NCBI GenBank assembly: GCA_951217055.1
Contig: OX578281.1
Span: 33,037,036-33,101,035, forward strand
Direction: 5' to 3'
From: Gerris lacustris
Taxonomy: Eukaryota > Arthropoda > Insecta > Hemiptera > Gerridae
DNA length: 64,000 nt
Part shown: piece after piece, positions 51,901 through 63,624 of the stretch
How positions within the stretch are numbered: position 1 is the first letter of the stretch
Layout: every line of letters starts with the position of its first letter
Program-made: the position numbers and the translations under genes
The notes under the pieces: generated by a model
Database searches by the model: none
What the model saw: the letters and a program-made list of their open reading frames with translations, nothing else
Told to the model about the DNA's origin: nothing

Positions 51901-52509
51901 ATTGGGAACTTTTATACATTTTCATTGTTTCTAAACGAATTACTGAAAACAGAGGGATGACTGTATATATTTAACCTATATAATAAAAATAAATAAACAT
52001 TAACTTTATGTTATTTATTTCAGTAAATAAAATAGTATGATAAAATATAAAGTAAAAAAAAGCTAGAAAATAAGTCTTAAAAGTGAAATAAAAAAATAAT
52101 CCTAGGCCTGAATGTTTTAAAGTGTTAGGTCAAGTGGGAAATGAAAAGCAACTCCTTTGATCTTTAAAGTAAAATAAATTATAACAATGAATATTGTAAG
52201 AACACAATTCTCCATCACAGCATGAAAATAGAGCTAAAAAAAAAAATATATGTGAGACTCTCCCGCATTAGAAGTGAAACTTAAGTTCTAGGAACAGTTG
52301 ATTTTATGTATTGTTCTCTTTGTATTTGTTAACGATTTTAATATTTTAGGATTAAGAAATGGTTATGTGGAATTAAATTGAAAAATAAAATATTTTCATA
52401 ACATTTTATTTAGCGAATAATGAAGAAAAAACATGAAAACAACATTTATATATATTTTATTATTATAATGTATATAATATTACGCTTATATACCAATTCT
52501 GTGTATTGA

Positions 52510-52590
52510 AAAATCATCTAACTCCATGGTGCAATGGTTAGCACTTATGCCTGGTGAATCAGAGGTCATGGGATCGAGACTCCTCCAAGT
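52510..52590 (+). repeat. tRNA-like SINE head or tRNA pseudogene
   Basis: CTCCATGGTGCAATGGTTAGC fits a pol III A box with flanking acceptor sequence, and ATGGGATCGAGACTCCTCC fits a diverged B box at tRNA-like spacing. The anticodon stem does not pair well and there is no clean 3' acceptor, so it is not a functional tRNA. It lies in the probable RPA1 3' flank. Confidence 0.5.
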
Positions 52591-52743
52591 AAAAGATTTT
52601 TTTACAGGTAAATCTTTCACTTAGACGAGGCTCGAATCACAAACTTTGTTACAAGAAATTTCATTTCATCCAAGCCAATTTACTCTTCCGTGCTAAGTTG
52701 AAGTTTCACTTCAATAAAAAGAATATACAAATGAATGCTGACC

Positions 52744-53549
52744 TTAAGATTCAGTTTTGACAGTTGAAATTCCAGCCATTTCCTTGATTTCAGTAATGAG
52801 TCTCCTACATCGTTCCTTATAATCAGGTTTCTTGGCAGACATAACTGACATTTTCAAACGACTCTCATCCTGGAATTAAAAAAAAGTTTAAAAAAGTTCT
52901 ATTCACTGACTCACTGACCATAAGTGTTAAGGCAACTCGTTCAATTGTTTTCATGTAAAGATATAATTATTATTTTATTCATAGTTCTTTTTTATTTTAA
53001 GCAAGCCTTTTTTTGTATAATCATTACTGATGGTGATCAAATGATTTTCTCATAACTGGACAATAGAAGAAAATGAAATAGTTTTCTTTAACTTTTATCC
53101 AGTTAAAGACAAAAGAACTCTTCCTTTTAATTGAATTAGCACCTCATTTATGAACATGCATTTTAACAAAGGAAAATGAGCCATGAAATAACCACCTTCC
53201 AACAAATAAAGGTAGATTTAACCATAGCACTGCCTCAAAAAATAACAATGTTTGAGTAGACTCGCATTTGAAGAGAATGTGAGAGAATCTCATTGTAGAT
53301 TTAAGTAATGATTAAAATACAGAATGGTACAAAAAAGACACATATAACACTCACATTATAGTTCTCCATTTTAGCTCTGATTTTAAACTGGAAAGGATGT
53401 AGAGTGACTTTCTTAATAAGCTCTGTGAATTCAGGGGCCTGCTCTTCTTGCCATCTCCCAACACTTTCAGCTGGATGTCCCAATAGTTCCTCAGCTGGCT
53501 CATTGAACAGCGTTACCCATTGGTTCCCACTGAAATCTGCTATATTTGC
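52744..53549 (-). CDS. RPA1: RPA1 exons: C-terminal end of DBD-C, trimerisation region and stop
   Basis: Exon 53355-53549 encodes [20 protein letters not shown] and [15 protein letters not shown]. Exon 52744-52869 encodes [20 protein letters not shown], then RRLI, and ends with TAA at 52744-52746. These match the human C-terminus (NIADF.ENQWVT.F, ETYNDESRIKATV, PVDY.EY.RRL), which helps form the three-helix bundle of the RPA trimer. The tail has about ten residues after RRLI. Confidence 0.94.
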
Positions 53550-56500
53550 CTACAAAATACACAATTCTTTAATGCTAGATGTTTATAAATATTAGGTATA
53601 GATCAATGGATTTATAACTTTTTAGTCTAACAGTTCTGTGATAAAACAAAAATGTTGACAAGATTAATCCCACAATGATTACTAATCCGAGGGGCTCCAA
53701 AGTTGATCAGAAAATACATCTAGTGGATGGTGGTGGAAGAGTTATATAAGTAAAAATAAAATATACCTTTTTTAAAATCAATTTAACTGCGAACACTGTT
53801 TATTTTTATGTTTAGTTAACAGTATGTGTATCAGTATAAACAAAATAAATTATAAGATTTGAATTAGCAACCCTTGAAATTAAAGATTAGAATAATATTA
53901 GTGAGATATGGTTTTTTATAAAAACAACGTATTTTAACCAACTACTTTCTTATAATATGTTTACATCATCAGGCTTATGAACTACAATTTACTATATTAG
54001 ACTTACAATATAAACATAGGAGAGTTTAAAATAGGTGTGATTAAAGAAACTTCCCAATTCCAACATAAGGGACTTTACCAACATGAATATACAGTAGAGC
54101 GTCGATTATCCGAACTAATGTTTTTGGGGTGGTTCGTATAATCAAAAATTCGGATAATCAAAATTCACTAATAAATTAAAAAAATTTAAAGGGAAGGTGT
54201 AAAAATAATCGACCACGTTATGCAAAAAGCATCTTTGTTTTATTCATCTAGTATAGATAGAGAAAAAACTAAGATTTATCACCTAAGATTAATTTGGCAT
54301 AAAGAAAGTTGTAATACTCGTCTACTTAATTTTTTTTAACTTAATTTTTCACCATGAATCTCGATTTGCCGAATCCCATGCCATAATTTGAAATTTATCA
54401 GCCACCTAGAACTGGTGATGAATGAAGAGTCACCATCAAGCTTCATGTTTAATTCCACTTCTTTTTCACACAATATGTCCAGATATGGGCTGTCCAGAGG
54501 CCCGCTTTTGCAAAAAAAACAAGTGAATGTAGTATCTTCCAACAATTCGGATTTCGGTTTTTTCATAGTTTTATTATATGAACTGGCCTCCTCGCTGTCA
54601 AGATTTAGTGCACACCTAGTGATTTAGTCAAAATTATTTTTTATTCCCATAATCGTTGATTTACCAACACCGAACTTTGGGCAAATTGTCTAGTAATTGG
54701 TTTTTTCTTCAGTGGAATACGTGTATTCTTATAATTTTAGTATTTTAGTCTTGTTGCACACCTATTATTGCAGTATTGTAGTTTTTTCAATATATATATT
54801 TTTTTGTTTTAGTTTTTTTAAAGTGTTTGTTGCACAACAATAGCAGGAAACAACGGATACCCATTAATAGCAATAAATAAAATACTAAGTAACAAATAAT
54901 AAAAATGAGTCATAAAAATCGCAAGACGACTAACTAACACAAGAGATAAATCTCCAGCTTGGGTGAGTTTACCATTCCTGGGATAAATCTCTACACAGAT
55001 AGGCAAAATCATTCAATATAATAATAATCCAAAGTAACTTATAAACCATACATAAAGCCTAGTTTGCACGGGTCGAGTAATTTAGTATTAGCAGCCACAG
55101 TCGAGTAATTTTGTCAGTGTCGAGTATATAAATTTAGTAAAAAACAATGTGTCCAAACGAGTCGAATACTAAATTACTAAACTACTCTACTAAAATACTC
55201 GACCTGTGCAAACAAGGCTTAACACTAAGGAAATGTTTTAGCTCAATAAAACAAAAACAGTCATAGCACATAAATCAGGCACCTACAAACTAATATGTAA
55301 CACATGCAAAGGTGTCTACCTAACCGGAAAGAAAGTTTCAAAACGAGTCAAAGAACATCACTCAGCATGGACCAACACAACAAATCAGATAAATCCAGCT
55401 TTGCTAACTACTTAATTGAAACTAAACACACGTTCACAGAACAAAATTACGAACTGATTCACACTTTTGAAAAAGGCAAAGAAATGGGTCTATTAGAAAA
55501 CCTCCATCGAATCCACTCAGAAGTTGAAAAATATTACCAACAAACTCAAACAAATCGTAGTTAAAAGTAATTACAGAGCAGACAACAAAAATAATAATAA
55601 AAAAAAAACATGATTCCACATCCCAATGGACAAACTTGGCCAGACCATAGAATAAATTAAATAGACCAAAAAGCTATTTCAAACAATAAAATTAGTTTAC
55701 ATAATGAAAAATTAAATTAATTTAAAGTCTCAACTTACCGAAACCATGAGCCTATATTTGAAAGAGTCATATTCCCTGTTGCATTTTTCACATCTAAACA
55801 ACCCATTGTTTTGATCAATAACCTGTAACAAAAATAAAATCAGTTTTCAGTAAAATGTTATTTTATTTATTTATTTTTTTTACTGACAAATGCAAAATCA
55901 TATAAATATGTTCTTACATTTAATAGTTCAAAAGTTACGGAGTTACAGTACAACCTCGATAATTCGGACCTCTAAAATCCGGAGCCTCGAAAATCCAGAC
56001 TGCCTACTGCAAAATTTAATAACTAGAAATTCTATAAAAAGAAATTCCGAAAGGTGAAAGTGGGACATTTCTTGCAAAAAAGTATGGTGTGGGGACATCT
56101 AAAACAAAAAAGAGATAGCATACTGCAATACACGTCAAAGCTAGATTCTGAAGAGGGATCAAAAAACCGGAAAACGTTACGAACGGCAAATAATACCGCT
56201 TTAGAAGATGCGATGTACATATGGTTTACCCAAAGAAGAAGCTTAGGTGCACCTTTATCAGGTCCTCTCGTCTGCGAAAAAGTTTTATTACAGCATATTC
56301 GAAAATTCGGACAAATCGGTAATTCGGACCGTGTCTGGTCCCACTTAGTCCGAATTATTGAGGTTCCACTGTATGAACAGACAGAATAGAGAGATTGTAA
56401 GGGTCTGACTTATTGCCTTATTTTATTAAAGAATAGAAAAGTGAGTGAAACACTTAAATATGTATATAAGTATTATAATATGAATTGACTGCAGTATTTT

Positions 56501-59500
56501 CTGGGTTACTAAGTTATAATGACTACACTACACACTGACTGAGCAAGGTTAATACCTTTTTCTGACAATCAGGAGTTGGGCACGCCTTGTAGACACATTT
56601 CTCAGACCTCACATGCATAAGATTGGCATAGCAAGAGAAGTAATCAGCCTTATCTCCACAACCAAGTTTAGAATCCAAAGCTTCACTCAGCATACAGTGC
56701 TTTGTGTTGCCACCTAAATACAAACAGATAAATAAATGATTTTAATATTCATTAAATTTTATGTTGTAAGTAAATTTTAAAAGAAATCCCTTTTATTAAT
56801 AGGAACAAAATTTTATTACAAAAATAAAATAAAGAGGCTTCAGTGAGACATGATGTATATAACACATTGTTTTTACTTTTACAACTAAAATCATCTTCAG
56901 GAGGGTTGACTATTTTGAAGATAACTCAAACCAAACAAAGATGAGCTGGCAAAATGACACTAAATGAAAAAAAAAATGGTCCGAGTCAACTAAGACAAAC
57001 TTTCTCATATACGAGTTCATAATTACTTAGCTCAGTGTTTTCCATTTATTAGTTATCGTAGGTACATTATTATTATTATTGAACATTTTATCAAAATGTA
57101 TCATAAAAATAGCTTCTCCTCGGTGGTGAATCAAATCCAACCTCTGTCTGTCCGTGTTTAAAGCTATTTTCCCCAGTACAAGATTTTTCCTGGGAAAACA
57201 GCTTATATCATTATCATTATGACTAGAGAGGTTGGTAGAAAGTTACACAACAATATTGTCAGTACAGAATTAACCCTTACTGAGTTAACACACACACTGA
57301 AGATGATGTTATTTGTCGAAACGCGTTTGTGAGTTTATGTGTAATAAAAATTGTGGTGACAATATTGTTGTGTAACTTTCTACCAACCTCTCTAGTCATA
57401 ATTATGAAGTGGTACCACAAAATCTCAGTCAAAACAACTAATTATTTATATCATTATCGTTGGAACCATTTTCAATAATTTTTTTTTAAAGTCTTTTCAG
57501 ATTTTTTGGATGGTAGCACCCCCAAAAAATGTTCTGATGACTGAGGGACTGACTAGTATTAGATCAGATAATTGCCCAGAGGAACTAAATCAAAAAGAAG
57601 ATACAGGATGGGTATCTATAGGTTCAAAAGGGAGGATACAGCCTTTTTGGAGTCACCATGGTTTAAATAATTGAGTTCATACAAATTAGAGAAGGTGCTT
57701 AGTTTAAACAAAGTTATTAAAAAAAAAAGAAAAAAACAATTGAGTTAAGTTCAATATCTGGTTTGAAGTGAGTAAAGGCCCATTTACACTTTGATTAGTG
57801 CAAGTGCGAGTGTTTAGTAAAAACACTAAACCTATTTGGACACCATGTGTTTATAAGTGTTAAGTAATTTTTAAGCAAATTTTCACTGAACACTTGCACT
57901 AATCAAAGTGTAAATGGGCCTTTATGTTTTTTGTGTGGGAATGTAGAGTTTGTGAGTGGAGTCATCAGGCGCAAACATGCGGATCATATGTGCCCCTTAG
58001 GGAAACTCCAGCTTCTAGGGGAGGAGGAGAAGTGTAGGATTTGACACTTTTATGTCAATTTATATTTTATTGTATAGTTTATTAAATACATGGATTAGTT
58101 TCAGCGAAAAACTAAGGAATACATTTTAATAATAAAATATACTTTTAGATGAGGTTTTACAATGTGTTGAGAAAATAGGAAATATATAAATAAAGGAAGA
58201 AAGTAATAAAGGACCTGATGAATCTCCACTTGTAGACGATAAGGAAGAAAACTTGGCATCTTCTGTAAGGTAGTCGAACCAACCCCTGAGTTTATGTGCC
58301 TCAGGTATATCAGGATTTATTTGAAATGTAGAGCCAGCTATCAGTGCCAGGGTCTTACCACCCATATATTCACCAACTTTAGCTCCTTTAACTGCAACTA
58401 CTGGTTTCATCTCACCATTGAACTCTTCAGCGTCTGTACCCCATAGAGTCAGAGTTACCTAAAAAGAATATTGTTCAAAATATAAAACAAATGCTACAAT
58501 TATGCTAAGAAATGTATTATTACAAATCAGTTTGCCAAGGTCAAATAATTTTCAAACTTAAACTTTATCATATGTTTGTACCAAACTTACAACACTATAA
58601 AACTCCAAAAACACTGAACAATGAAATCGCAGACATATAAATTTTACTTACGAATAAATTTGCATCCTGTATAAAAATCCTAATAAATAATTTAGCTTCT
58701 TAATTATTGTAAACTCTTAAACCATTTGACAACTTTTATATATAATGTTGCAATGTTACATAATTAGTTAATATAAGCTTCCTGAAATAGTATTATCAAA
58801 TATGTTTTGTAAATATAAGTAATAATTTATTGTTTTGAATAAAGCTAAGCATTGTGCTCAATGTATTGGCTGGTTCCTTGGCTACCTTCACATTTTTTGT
58901 TAAGAATAGTAAGTCTTAGCTTATTTTTTTAATTCTATTTTTGATGAATTTGCATTGAACTTGCAAGGTTTAAGTTAGAAAAAAAATAATTCTAAAAAAC
59001 TTTTAACTGTTAATGTGTGATTCAACAGGATACTTATTATCCTTAAAAATACTTTATTTAAAACTACTCTGGAAACCATATATAAGACTTCAGTTATAAC
59101 AACCTACCACTTACAATGAAGGAAATATTTGCCCACGATTCATGGTACACTGGAATTGACATCAGTTAAAGCAACATATTCTCTTTCCCCTTTAAGGTTG
59201 TAACTATTTTAAGCAATTTCAAGTGTAATTGGTTTAATTATTTTTCACTTTTCAACCATAAACAACAGTTTTGTCATAAACAGTTTGCAAATGTTCATCA
59301 TAATGTAAAAAGATAACTAATGTTAAACAAAGATAATTATAGAGAATATTAGGAACAAAATTATGAATGCAAATCATGTAGATAAAATAACCAATTGATT
59401 TAAATATTTGTAACTTACCGCAGTAAGTGATTGGTCTACGACTGTGACATCTCTTTTCTTCAATTCTCTGTTAGTAGTTCTTGAAGTAAGATTCATCACA

Positions 59501-60248
59501 TCGCCACAGCTTTTAGCAACACCAATAAAATCTGTAAAACAAGAAACATGTAAAAGTTAAACTTCATTGAATAAAAGGATTAAAATTGTCCTAAATATTG
59601 GAATACAATATTCAACTGAAAAAAACAAACTTAAAAAGCTCAAATCTAGTCATTAACAGAAATTGGATTTTGATCAGGAAATTTTATATTTGTATTTCAA
59701 CATCTATACTAATATTACAATTATTATTTACTCTGACAGTGAGGGAAAATATATAAGGGTTCACGTTTTTGGCTACGGACCCTAAAAACAAGATAATGCC
59801 CGATAATAGCTTTAGCGATTAATAGCTTTAGTTGCAGTAGTATTTTTGAACATTGGGAGTGTTTAGGATATTCTACTCAAGATGGAGCAGGTAATATTTT
59901 TCCAAGTATCACGATTTATCGTCAATAAATGATAAAGTACAACATATGGCTGTACATAATTATGATATACACTGTGTCCCCGAATAGACACAAATAGGTG
60001 AAAAAGTCTAAACTTTTTTTTAATGAAATTTTATCTTCTGGGGTTCAGCCCTGATTGGATAGAAAATATGATTTTAGTTTTGAAAAATCAAGTATGTCAG
60101 AAATTTATAACTAAGTTATTTTTCTCACTAGTTAAGTGTTTTTTCTCTAGGAGATATGACAAAATATTATTAAAAAAAGATTTTCAAAAAAGAAAAATTG
60201 AGTAAGAATACAAAATGTTAAAAACCCTTTGCCTACTTTGATATATTG

Positions 60249-60287
<39 letters not shown>

Positions 60288-63200
60288 TAATTTTTGAAGA
60301 TAATGAAAAATTTTGTTAAGAAAAGTTCTTATAAAATTGATAAATTATGCAAGTGCAAAAAAGTTTTAGTTTACTTTCATTACTCTGTTAAGACATTTAG
60401 ATGATAATTATAAGAAATAAGAATAATAAAAATAACAAAACACAAACAAGTCACAATTATATTTATTTCTATACTAACGTGGCAATATTCACAGTGGTAT
60501 TTTCAAAATCTGAAATCATTTTTACGGCACAGAAAACACTACTAAAATATTAGTTTTAACTTATATTAACAGCACACTAGGCAAAATATGGAATGGAAAA
60601 ATACAAAATAATTTGTTTTAGATTTGTTTAAAAATAATAACAATTATTTATCCTTTATTTATTTTCTTATCCTTTACTATCCATCCTTACTATCTCCATT
60701 TAAAAATATAAGGATCTAATATCGGTTGTCCCTTTTATAGACTCACTCTAAAAGTGAGTAAAAGCCTGAATATTTTCTGTTGATTTTCACAATAGTAATA
60801 TAAAATTATTTATAAATTATATAAAAATGTACATTTTATAATTAAAGTGAGAATGTCTTATTTAAAACTGAAGGTTAACAGTGCAATGAAAAACCTTAAA
60901 TAAATAAAATGGAATAAATTAGCTACCTAACATTTGACCAGCAGCAACATCCTGTATAGATGACAAAGGTTGAAATTTGAACTGTAAAGTTGGTATTTTA
61001 GAGCTATCAGCATCCAAGCAGGGAGCAATCTTGGTTTCACTGTTAAAAGTAAGTTCATAATCATTATTCAATGTGCTGAACTTTTTGTTGGCCATCTTAA
61101 GAGTCCCTCTGGATATAAAGAAAACTTTGTTGACCTGAAAAACATTAATATATTAGATTTGTACATGTATATGTTTGTCATGTGGTCTAAACGTAAGAAA
61201 CAGAAGGGAAAATGCTGCAAGTTTAAGAGCTCCCTTATCAGTTTGATAAATATCAAGCCTGTTGCTAGGTAGATGCAGATATCAGTTATCTACTAAGTGT
61301 TACGCAACGCTCTATATTCGCTGTCCAAGTAATTTCATAATAACCAAAGTGTTAAGCAATACTCTTGATGTTATATCAATCAATACCAAATACAATGATA
61401 TAAATAAACTCCATAAGTACATAGAATAAAATATCTGAAACGGTCAGACTAATAAGAACATGGCTTTGCTTTCTATAATATTTCATTACCGACAGTACAT
61501 TTACTGATTATCAAAGGAAAAAGGCAACTCTTTTATTATGACAAACATATTCGCAAAAGGGGTGATAATCTATGGACAAAATTATTAGTTACGAAGATTG
61601 TGATTTGTAAAAGGAGTAAATAACCTTCTTTTGTTGACAAACAAAATGATGACCCGACCCCCTCTTACAAGCCTAGATGCTATATTTCTTTCCTAAAATA
61701 AGTTAGCCAACCTAAATGCCACACAAGCCTTCTTTTTTAAAAAAATACTGTAGGAGTATTACTTTTCTTTTTTCTTTGGTCTTTAAGGATGATATAATAA
61801 TAAAAACTAATATTTAATTATATTAATTTAGTGGCAATATTTCGCCCAATCCTGGGCATCATCAGGCTTATGTCTGCATTTAATATTGTGGTACATACAA
61901 TTTATCACATTTATTGTTTATCAAGGAGGAACAGTTAAATATGCACTCCTTCATTCTAAACAAATGTGATAAAATGTATACACCACAATATTAAATGCAT
62001 ACATAAGGCCTGATGATATACTGCCAATAAATTAATATAGTGATTAATAATTATATTGATAATATAATTATTAATAATATAATATAATATTATCATATTA
62101 ATAATATAATATCATTAACAATATAATATTAAAATAATCTTTATTATTATATCATCCCTAAAGACCAAAGAAAAAAAATCATATAAAAGGTATTATTAAC
62201 TGAAGATTGACAAAAACAAAGTAGAAGTTTTATTCAATTTTGAGTAAAGAAATTAAACATAATGTAATACCTCAAGAAGATCGTAAAACTTGTCGACTTG
62301 TTCCTTAAAAGCGGTAGCCCTGATTTCACCCGATTCATCAACAAGGTCAACACTGAATAGTTTACCCTCTCCTTTAGCATTGCTCCAAGTCCTCACATTG
62401 CTTCTGTTGGTAACCCTTGCCTTTATAGTCCAGCCATTCTGATAAGGACTCAAGCTAGCTATTGGATGAGTCCTACTTGTATTCATAGGAGAATTTAATG
62501 TAGTATCATTTATCGATTGGCGACCCAAAACAGATGCTGAAATTCATATTGGGAGAAAATTAAAAATAATCAGAGTAATTATAAGAGTATCAAATATATT
62601 TATATAACTATCTTTATATGATCTACGAGTACATCCTTAGATACTAGATACCACCAATTATAAAATCCAACTAAAATGACAGTGACTGATGGTAACAAAT
62701 TATACATCATAGAATTTGTAGGTAATTTAAAAACATTTGGCCAAGCACCAGTAAATTAAATTTCCATTTTACAAAATAAACATTTGGAAGAACTACACTA
62801 TATCAGGCCCCTACTAGATATCAGAAGTCGTTGCAGTCGATTGTTATTATGACATCATATATCGATATATCCAAATAATCCATGATTTGTGAAATTTTAC
62901 ATTTTAACAAAAATGTGTTTGAATTAAATTTTGTTTGCCCTAGAATTATCTATCACTGCTCCGCTCATTTTCTGAAGAAAAACAACCCTCTTGCATGTAG
63001 ACCAAGTAAAGGTCAAAATCGAAAGTACAAAAGATATATCGATATATAAAGTCTCGAAGAAGTCAATAGTGAGATAAAGTGATATCAGAAGGGTCCCCAT
63101 ATACTGTAGTTCAACCAAACATTTTACTAACTTTAAATTTTATTTACAGCTCTATCAATGCCAGATATCCCTAAAATAAATTTTCTGAGAGTTGACACAA

Positions 63201-63432
63201 TCAGTGAAATAATTTATTCCTAAAATTACACATTGATTTATTGCTAATTTACTTACTGGGCTTAGACGGAGGAGCTTTGTAGTTGTTTTCATTGTTACTT
63301 TGAGAGGGAGCGGGGGCTACTGAAGTTGGGTTTGAAACATTGGTTGCATCAAAAGGTGTAGGATTGCCAATTCTGACTCCTACCTCGGAACCTGGCTTCA
63401 TTATTTCCACATCTAAGATCACCATAATTCTT
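52744..63432 (-). CDS. RPA1: Replication protein A 70 kDa subunit (9 exons, 5' end missing)
   Basis: RPA1 is the large subunit of the heterotrimeric RPA complex, which coats single-stranded DNA in replication, repair and recombination. Nine exons join in frame to 522 residues plus stop, corresponding to about residues 95-616 of the human protein. They are, in gene order, 63257-63432, 62271-62536, 60927-61134, 59419-59531, 58215-58458, 56556-56713, 55739-55822, 53355-53549 and 52744-52869. All introns are GT-AG with matching phases. DNA-binding domains A, B and C and the zinc-ribbon cysteines are visible. The start codon and most of the N-terminal protein-interaction domain are beyond the right edge. 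The gene converges on fibrillin. Confidence 0.95.
54094..54695 (-). pseudogene. Tigger/pogo transposase fragment with one terminal repeat
   Basis: On the - strand, 54336-54695 encodes a decayed DNA-binding region with [30 protein letters not shown] and [19 protein letters not shown], typical of CENP-B/Tigger helix-turn-helix domains. One in-frame stop is visible near 54645. A pogo-like end (CAGTAGAGCGTCGATTATCC) lies at 54094. The catalytic DDE domain is missing. It sits in the RPA1 intron 53550-55738. Confidence 0.75.
55062..55222. mobile_element. MITE with AAGCCT..TTTGCAC terminal repeats
   Basis: AAGCCTAGTTTGCACGGGTC at the left faces GACCTGTGCAAACAAGGCTT at the right. The interior repeats TCGAGTA and ACTAAATTACT units. 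Its design resembles the MITEs at 41467 and 57776 but the sequences differ. Confidence 0.65.
55265..55565 (+). pseudogene. Penelope-like element GIY-YIG endonuclease remnant
   Basis: The + strand encodes [20 protein letters not shown] from 55269, then after a frameshift [15 protein letters not shown] and [16 protein letters not shown] up to a stop at about 55563. The order Y.L.C..C...Y.G, then S..A.HL..T.H.F, then E...I is that of the GIY-YIG endonuclease ending Penelope-like retroelement proteins. The reverse transcriptase part is absent. It is antisense within an RPA1 intron. Confidence 0.7.
55739..56713 (-). CDS. RPA1: RPA1 exons: zinc-ribbon part of DNA-binding domain C
   Basis: Exon 56556-56713 encodes [20 protein letters not shown] followed by [16 protein letters not shown]. 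Exon 55739-55822 encodes [20 protein letters not shown]. The cysteines of [11 protein letters not shown] and RCEKC form the conserved zinc ribbon of DBD-C. The intron between them contains a Tigger-like element (55946-56371). Confidence 0.94.
55946..56371 (+). mobile_element. 426 bp Tigger-like element with transposase remnant and TA duplication
   Basis: The ends CAGTACAACCTCGATAATTC and GAATTATTGAGGTTCCACTG are inverted repeats, flanked by TA at 55944-55945 and 56372-56373. Inside, 56040-56310 encodes part of a Tigger DNA-binding domain with LDSEEGS and [20 protein letters not shown], after a frameshift. It is related to the fragment at 54336-54695. It lies in the intron between the two RPA1 zinc-ribbon exons. 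Confidence 0.85.
57100..57560 (-). repeat. Dispersed repeat family A, fourth copy, split by an insertion
   Basis: Inverse of 9880-10330: ATAAAAATAGCTTCTCCTCG, TTTTCCTGGGAAAACAGCTT and GGTAGCACCCCC match that copy. A foldback element (57216-57445) interrupts it. Confidence 0.65.
57203..57458. mobile_element. Foldback element inserted in family A, 13 bp target duplication
   Basis: TTATATCATTATC flanks the element at 57203-57215 and 57446-57458. Inside is a perfect 43 bp inverted repeat (57219-57261 and 57357-57399, beginning ATGACTAGAGAGGTTGG). The centre has CTGAAGA (57297-57303), 14 bases, GAAA (57318-57321), with CACA/TGTG flanks. The long, non-fixed duplication suggests target-primed retrotransposition over a cut-and-paste mechanism. 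Confidence 0.75.
57776..57925. mobile_element. 150 bp MITE with perfect 33 bp terminal repeats
   Basis: AAAGGCCCATTTACACTTTG starts a 33 bp arm repeated perfectly in inverse at the right end (CAAAGTGTAAATGGGCCTTT). The short interior is AT-rich. Perfect arms suggest recent activity. It lies in the RPA1 intron 56714-58214; the rest of that intron shows nothing recognised. Confidence 0.8.
58215..59531 (-). CDS. RPA1: RPA1 exons: DNA-binding domain B
   Basis: The exons are 59419-59531 ([26 protein letters not shown]) and 58215-58458 ([42 protein letters not shown]). These match OB-fold DBD-B, including the LWG and [15 protein letters not shown] signatures. The second exon ends in a Ser-rich, poorly conserved stretch before a phase 1 donor. 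Confidence 0.94.
58459..60926. other. RPA1 introns around exon 59419-59531, no named element
   Basis: Introns 58459-59418 and 59532-60926 are AT-rich. A run of 32 T residues lies at 60251-60282 on + (an A run relative to the gene), possibly the tail of an old retroposed copy. No other structure was recognised. Confidence 0.5.
60927..62536 (-). CDS. RPA1: RPA1 exons: DNA-binding domain A
   Basis: The exons are 62271-62536 and 60927-61134. The first holds [34 protein letters not shown] and [14 protein letters not shown]. The second holds [17 protein letters not shown] and NNDYELTF. This is the OB-fold DBD-A, with the aromatic and basic positions that contact ssDNA. The intron between them (61135-62270) contains a large foldback element. 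Confidence 0.95.
61774..62170. repeat. 397 bp foldback element in an RPA1 intron
   Basis: Outer arms (CTTTGGTCTTTAAGGATGAT at 61774 and its inverse ending 62170) and inner arms (61817-61908 and 61962-62040, with ATATTAATTTA and GGCAATAT) face each other. The - strand at 61840-61865 carries CTGATGA, 15 bases with a GCCCA/TGGGC stem, and GAAA. The right inner flank is an AT-only expansion of ATAATAT units. Confidence 0.7.
62537..63256. other. RPA1 intron between linker exon and DBD-A, nothing recognised
   Basis: 720 bp of intron with AG acceptor and GTAAGT donor on the - strand. No repeat or hidden exon was identified. Confidence 0.5.
63257..63432 (-). CDS. RPA1: RPA1 exon: end of N-terminal domain and linker
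   Basis: The exon begins [20 protein letters not shown] and continues IGNPTPF, matching the last strand of the RPA70N domain (ILMELEVLK.AE.VGVKIGNP). It then runs into a flexible linker rich in Ser, Pro and Asn, which in other animals joins RPA70N to DNA-binding domain A. The donor CCCA|GTAAGT is phase 1. Confidence 0.92.
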
Positions 63433-63624
63433 CTGAAATCATTAAACAAATAATCAATAAAAAAAAAAATTGTTTACATTATAATTAATTATGAGTCGCT
63501 GTAGCTTAATATCACAAAATATGTTCGGCATTTATAGTGATCCTAAGCACAGTTGTGTAATAATCCATCACCCTGTATGATTGTAAAAACTGATCAGCAG
63601 GCCCAAGCCGCCATTATGTAAAAT

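Larger units (their letters stand above)
45632..52743. other. Convergent intergenic region between fibrillin and RPA1
   Basis: The 7.1 kb between the two stop codons contains the fibrillin 3' UTR, a mariner C-terminus (46303-46506), inverted copies of a repeat (47998-48675), family A (48690-48910), a tRNA-like SINE head (52510-52590) and otherwise unclassified AT-rich sequence. Intervals 46550-47990 and 48920-52500 show no gene. Confidence 0.6.
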
